Assembly (NCBI GenBank): GCA_016584305.1
Contig: JACEEZ010018471.1
Coordinates: 62,501-126,500 of the forward strand
Length of the DNA stretch: 64,000 bases
Reading direction: 5' to 3'
From: Chionoecetes opilio
Lineage: Eukaryota; Arthropoda; Malacostraca; Decapoda; Majidae
Below, piece after piece: positions 60,185 to 64,000 of this stretch. A model generated the notes under the pieces. The model had not been told where the DNA came from. It did not search any database and saw nothing but the letters and a program-made list of their open reading frames with translations. Every line of letters starts with the position of its first letter. The first letter of the stretch is position 1. Position numbers and translations under genes: made by a program.

Positions 60185-61895
60185 ATCAACTGAAAGTATA
60201 TTCAGAAGCTTCAATCTCCTCTTGTACAGTGTTGTGCATACCACGTACCGCGGCGCTTCCCACATAACCAAGTGCACATTCCTTCCCTTGCGACACAAGG
60301 TTTCCTCAATTCCTCCCCTATTGTTATTAGAAACATTTCCTTTTTCTTTACCATCACACTTATACAGTGGTACTAATTGAAACAATCTATAAAACTGCAG
60401 TTTTATGTAACTTTAATCCCCGAGTTCACTTATTCCTGGGTTGCAAGTAATCGCCATATACTTTAATATCGAGGTCGCTCTGCCACGCCGAACGCAGGGT
60501 TGTCGCATACATTATAGATTCCCTCCCGTGATAGTTATTGATGCTACGTGCGTCAGTTCTTCACAAATGCCTTTTTCAGTTGTTATACTTATTTCCTTGA
60601 TATGTTTTGCTGATGTAAATACAGTAATATGGTTACCATAATATAGAACCCATAAACGTGCATCGTGTATGGCAACAGTTACCATAAATTTACGTCTCTT
60701 GCTGCCCTTTTGATTTCAAACCTATATTATTTAGCTTTCTAAACGAATAACAATTTATCTGGCAGATTCTGAAGAGAATATATCAATTATTACATATTTC
60801 TCTGTGTACCTATTACCTATATCAGCTGGGTCTCAAGGCACTCCGGATAGGCTTTTCCTCTCACCCCGCCCTTCTCTGCATGGACTCGAGCAATCCTATA
60901 TAGTGTATACATTCTACTAGAAGGAGACCAAACTGCGCAGCCCAGTCGAGGTGAGATCTGACTAATACCAAATATTACTTCAGAGTTTCAGCACTTACAA
61001 TTTTAACATTCCTTGCAATAAATCCTGAGACTCAATTAGATCGATTTCTAGCCTCAATCTATTATTTTCTAGGACGGAAATCTGGGCTCACCAACACAAC
61101 CAAATCCCTCTCGCAATCTGATCTTTTCAGTGACACATTGCTTCTGGTGTACTGATCATGAGGACTTTCCCTATCTACATTAATTACGCCACACTTGTCA
61201 ATAGTGCATTCCATACGCCCCCCGACTATCCATTCGTTCATTTAATCTAGTCACCTTGTAAGGCAGTGCCGTCGGCATGCGATCTAATAAGTATACCTGT
61301 TAGTATAGGTAAGTATCATCAGCAAACATATATGATATAATTGTTCACTTCACGAATACTTTTACTTGAATCACTTACTCACTTCCTTAGAATAACAAGG
61401 TGAGTCTTCCTTCCAAGAATACTTGCTCACTTCCTTAATACAAATAAAGAATAGAAATGTCCCCAAAGCAGACCCACGCGGAGCCCACTCGTGACATGCC
61501 TCCAGTTGGATTCCGAACCATTAATTGTAACGCTTAACAAAGACCAAATCCAACTAGGAACTTATAATATCGTAATTGTCATCATTAACTGCTTCACAAT
61601 TTTCCTATAGATGGTCAGTAAGTTGGGAAGCCATGACCTGCCCTTAATGAACCCATGTTGTAAATAATGTATTAATCTATAATTACATAAATGCTCTTTT
61701 CTTTGTAATTACAGATGCTAACCATTTACCGACAATTGAAGAAAGTCTGAAAGGTCGATCATTTCAAAGATAAGTTCTATTTCATTTCTTAAGGATGGGG
61801 ACAACAGTCGCGTGCCTCCATCTTAAAGGCATGTATCCTGATTCCTGAATCCACTGATTTCCTAAAAAAAGTATGCGGCAACAACCTTCTTGCAT
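60185..61895 (-). pseudogene. Highly decayed CR1/jockey-like LINE reverse transcriptase
   Basis: Broken minus-strand frames give QWIQESGYMPLRWRHATVVP, RPFRLSSIVGKWLAS, the WAPRGSALGTFLFFI block, then VNVDRESPHDQYT, VSLKRSDCERDLVVLVSPDF, RSHLDWAAQFGLLLVECIHY and LESMQRR. The order of the reverse-transcriptase palm and thumb is kept, but stops and frameshifts are frequent. Confidence 0.75.
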
Positions 61896-62149
61896 TTTTT
61901 TTCATTACCCCCCCCCCCCTCGCTGATAATTTTGTCTTTATCTTTCTGATAGGTTTATATTTTAAATTAGTATATATATGTATTCATCGGCTTCGAAAAT
62001 TTCACCATCAGTTTTCATAACGCTGCTTTGTGCTATACAACTAAACATTAAAAGGACTTAAAATGAGGTCATAAATTCCATACAAAGATACCAAAATAGA
62101 CACCCTGTCAGAGTCACATCGGGCACCAACGCTAGTCACAAATATGAGA

Positions 62150-62326
62150 ATACTATGGCGATACCAACCCACAAACACAACGGCAGGCGTGACGGCTGTA
62201 GAGAGCACGGTGTGGGTGGAGGTGGGGGCTTGGGAGGGTGCGGGGACGGGCTCAGAGGTGGGGGGAGGGGTGGCGGGGGCGTCCGGCAGCCCCACCTCGT
62301 ACAAGAACCGTCGGTGCTTCCTGCTC
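62150..62326 (-). CDS. CGGBP1-like exon with second half of the zinc finger
   Basis: It starts with one base completing Arg, then SRKHRRFLYEVGLPDAPATP and a Pro/Ser/Thr-rich tail. The downstream donor is uncertain (GTTGTG, GTTGGT or GTATCG candidates), so the lower limit is approximate. Confidence 0.65.
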
Positions 62327-62900
62327 CTGAAGACGTAAAACAATGCACTCTCATTCCTCTACTGTAGCTCGGCCACCGAAATCTTTTGACACACTACTTG
62401 GAATGAGCTGTGTAATATAGGTTACATGTCGATCAAAGTTCAAAACTCGGGTAATTATCAACGTTATGGCAAAAGTATGTAGGCTATATGGATATAAATT
62501 TATCATAGCGGTCCAGCAATCCAATGACTCAAGGTAGTGGTAATTGAATTAGTTATCATATCAAAGGTGGCTCGTTTATAGCAGCGTAGTTTTACAGATA
62601 CAATAGATTATATCCCAAGGCTGCACCGACATGCATAAGGATCACAACCGATGCTTCACCTGAGATGCTCGACTATGGTGGAGCGTCGGGTGTGGTCGAG
62701 GGCAAGGTTGCAGGGTCGACACAGGAGGCGACTGTTGCGCACGCCGAGTACTCCCCCAAATTCACTCACCCGATCCGCCGGGTCTTGTTCTTCGCCGCGT
62801 GGGAGGGAGAACGGGCTCTCATGGTTTTCATTTTTCCCGACACACCTGTCTTCCCGCCGCTCATCAGTTGTACGAGTTCGGGCGTGCGTTATCGGATTTA
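62150..62900 (-). CDS. CGGBP1-like zinc-finger protein (partial, two exons)
   Basis: The exon at 62660-62900 (5' limit uncertain) ends CTCAG/GTGAAG in phase 2. The exon from 62326 downward follows acceptor ACGTCTTCAG. The join reads LCRPCNLALDHTRRST, then IVEHLRSRKHRRFLYEVG. The finger is C-X2-C-X14-H-X5-H, and it is preceded by DRVSEFGG. In CGGBP1 the same order occurs (DRVTEFGG, then the finger with DHLKSKTH). Family members are small nuclear proteins whose finger derives from hAT-type transposases; human CGGBP1 binds CGG repeats. After the finger comes a Pro/Ser/Thr-rich stretch. No in-frame ATG is seen, so an upstream exon is expected, and the 3' part is not found. Confidence 0.72.
62660..62900 (-). 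CDS. CGGBP1-like exon with first half of the zinc finger
   Basis: The frame stays open from just after a TAA at about 62910. It contains EEQDPADRVSEFGG, CRPCNLALDHTRRSTIVEHL. The competing frame with an ATG (MSGGKTGVSGKMK) stops early and lacks the motif. Confidence 0.7.
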
Positions 62901-63359
62901 TGATAGGTTAGCAATGTAAATACGACTGTATGATGCAATATCAAACATGCTCCATTCTTCGTGAGGTTTTGAAATTCAACAAGTAACACTGTATTAATAA
63001 GTCGTCCCGTTGATGAACTAGTGAGACTGGCACGGCTCTTTGCGAAGGGCATAGAATTTCAGTGATAAATATTCACCAAATGTTGGAAAAATAACGTCCA
63101 CACGTATGTCCATTTCACATCCTTGTCAGTGGCACTTCCAGACGATAATAGTATTGACAGACTTTCCTTCAGGCGATGAAAAAATCAATCGTATGATGTA
63201 CTAATTAGGGGTAATTAGCTGTCGTGGATGCACTGCGAGAAGGCACCTCAATGTGCTGAACAACAAATAACTGGTGAAAATGCCTTCCAAGGAACTTAAT
63301 TACTGCACGCAACCTTATGAGTCATCTAGGCAAAACGATGTCATTCCACTTGACAATAA

Positions 63360-63910
63360 CCGGGCGTCATGTGAAGGGTCTGACGCAGGGAGGAGGCAAG
63401 GCGTGGAGGGGTAGGCGCGGTAAAGTGCAATCAATCCCCTAAACGTTTTCAAATAATGATGCCTGCTGTTGTCTGCATTATTCACAACTGTTTCCGACGT
63501 AGCCTGGCGAGGTTAGGTAGAAAAGTAAGATGCTTACAGCGCGGGAGGCAAGCCAACACTGCGCCCACGGGGAAAGCGCAGCGCCACCCAGCCCCACCCA
63601 ACCAGCCCGCGCCCTGGCAGGCTGACATCACCACATTTGGCAGATTATAATCGAAACTAAGAATAGGCGAAACTGGTAACAGGCATCACCCACTAACTTT
63701 CTTTCATGGAACTTCAAACAAACTATAACATGTGCTAAGGTTCAAAGGCAACATAGCTAATCATGTAAATAAAGGCTACAGCGAGAAAACTTGCCGCAAA
63801 GGGCCAAGCGCGTGCTGCGGGCCGCGCAGGAATCAATACCGTGTGTCACTGCGCCAGCCTGACGCACGGCACCACGCACCCTGCGGGCCCCGCCGCCACA
63901 CCGCCGCTCG
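63360..63910. other. GC-rich block, possible promoter region
   Basis: Two CpG-rich patches (63520-63620, 63790-63910) stand out from AT-rich surroundings. They could be the promoter or 5' exon area of the CGGBP1-like gene on the minus strand, but no defining element is visible. Confidence 0.3.
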
Positions 63911-64000
63911 CCACAGCTCCACATTCATACATTACAATACTGCCTCTTGTATTTACATACATGCATATGTGTCTATTTATGCATCTATCTACAATCAACC

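Noticed and set aside
62651..62919. Plus-strand ORFs over the CGGBP1-like exon
   Set aside because: They are antisense shadows; the minus strand carries the zinc-finger motif with correct splice junctions.
63456..63650. Short plus-strand ORF in the GC-rich block
   Set aside because: Composition-driven open frame without motif.

Overview
This is an animal nuclear window: intron-containing genes with canonical GT-AG splice sites in a matrix of microsatellites and transposons. The very long (TG)n/(CA)n tracts, a tRNA-Val-derived SINE, LINE 3' ends with (TTCTTATG)n tails, and the protein families seen all suggest a decapod crustacean (crab-, crayfish- or shrimp-like). That assignment is inference. 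I see nothing prokaryotic, no rRNA and no functional tRNA.

All host genes I can support lie on the minus strand. (1) 310-1780: two phase-compatible exons of a TBC1D30-like Rab-GAP gene that runs off the left edge. (2) 13189-13877: a probable first coding exon of a Ser/Pro-rich protein, possibly the start of the same gene. (3) 19092-23607: a complete three-exon DPH1 gene (diphthamide biosynthesis) with one apparent 1-bp deletion in exon 2. (4) 36276-49450: a seven-coding-exon gene I assembled from splice phases. It predicts a 443-residue BED finger - BTB/POZ - two-zinc-finger protein. Intron phases agree at every junction and the coding sum is exactly 444 codons. (5) 62150-62900: two exons of a CGGBP1-like zinc-finger protein, truncated at both ends.

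The rest is mostly mobile DNA. Elements with both terminal inverted repeats (TIRs) and visible target-site duplications (TSDs) are: a 2.1-kb hAT element (41512-43621, 8-bp TSD) carrying a BED-finger remnant and hosting a nested Tigger-like element; hAT-type MITEs at 9105-9371 and 59622-60174; a Mutator-like foldback element (25230-25950, 9-bp TSD); a TTAA element (29516-30017); a 778-bp element with 8-bp TSD (53391-54168); a 171-bp MITE (21699-21869); a 70-bp miniature element (50695-50764) inside a LINE; and several TA-flanked pogo/Tigger elements. LINE remnants lie at 2581-4262, 12255-12575, 30690-31045, 39150-39620, 43630-45045, 49600-51040 and 60185-61895. SINEs lie at 657-950, 9838-10125, 15441-15637 and 16140-16410.

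From left to right: 1-11.8 kb is microsatellite-dense with the TBC1D30-like exons; 11.8-19 kb holds TIR elements, the Ser/Pro-rich exon and a Tigger; 19-24 kb is DPH1; 24-31 kb is a foldback/palindrome cluster; 31-57 kb is the BED-BTB-zinc-finger gene, its introns and its upstream region; 51.9-56.8 kb is a 4.9-kb interval bounded by inverted arms; 57-64 kb is sparse, with a decayed LINE and the CGGBP1-like gene. The host genes share no evident pathway.
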